From assembly GCA_000431975.1 (NCBI GenBank), contig HF988613.1, positions 1 to 5,931 on the forward strand: a stretch of DNA of 5,931 nucleotides, written 5' to 3'. Positions 5,858 to 5,931 of the stretch are shown one piece after another. The position numbers were made by a program, and so were the translations under genes. The notes under the pieces are model-generated. The model was given only the letters and a program-made list of their open reading frames with translations, was not told the DNA's origin and searched no databases. This stretch comes from Prevotella sp. CAG:924. Its GTDB lineage: Bacteria; Bacteroidota; Bacteroidia; Bacteroidales; Bacteroidaceae. Position 1 is the first letter of the stretch; the number at the start of each line of letters is the position of its first letter.

Positions 5858-5931
5858 ACCAAAGAAAATGTGAACGTGCTTCTGGCGGCAGCGGCCTATA
5901 ACTTCAAAAGAGCCATGAAAGCTCTTTGGTG
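5858..5931 (+). pseudogene. Transposase C-terminal remnant (IS5-like DDE)
   Basis: The plus-strand frame reads NVNVLLAAAAYNFKRAMKALW up to the window edge. This is the characteristic C-terminal segment of IS5/IS4-superfamily DDE transposases, where (I/V)N(V/T)LLAAAA(Y/F)NFKR(A/V)M lies near the end of the protein. In the same frame a TGA stop occurs at 5855-5857, so the gene is broken or heavily truncated upstream. Its end lies outside the window. It marks past insertion-sequence activity beside the accessory genes. Confidence 0.7.

Overview
The window looks like an accessory segment of a Bacteroidota chromosome (Prevotella/Bacteroides-like). The evidence is two minus-strand promoters with the group's TTTG / TAnnTTTG pattern or its -7 half, mostly weak Shine-Dalgarno use, an A+T-rich background, and gene families common in mobile islands of that phylum. 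All four well-supported genes lie on the minus strand, so the order of transcription runs from high to low coordinates.

Right part (5110-5931): no convincing intact gene. It holds the promoter and long leader of the glycine-zipper gene, a doubtful 80-codon ORF on the plus strand, and at the extreme edge the C-terminal tail of a decayed DDE transposase (NVNVLLAAAAYNFKRAM).

Middle (3988-5109): a single-gene unit with its own promoter and a hairpin terminator. It encodes a 373-residue protein with an N-terminal pattern reminiscent of a PD-(D/E)xK nuclease (E39, D66, Q75-x-K77) and a C-terminal glycine zipper that could insert in membranes. Its base composition is visibly richer in G+C than the neighbouring operon.

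Left part (168-3847): a compact three-gene operon. A WYL-domain regulator comes first. After 31 bp follows a small protein with uracil-DNA-glycosylase-like motifs (GESHY ... HPS). Overlapping it by 11 bp is a 629-residue protein that I read as a diverged DUF3825-type protein. The middle of this last protein carries a perfect 111-bp (37-aa) in-frame tandem repeat, 4.7 copies long. A hairpin 31 bp past its stop probably ends the transcript.

A WYL regulator controlling a DNA-glycosylase-like protein and a repeat-bearing protein of unknown function fits the general plan of phage-defence operons. This system role is inference: no gene matches a named defence system that I can recognise. The most striking direct observation is the error-free 111-bp array, which could change copy number without breaking the reading frame.
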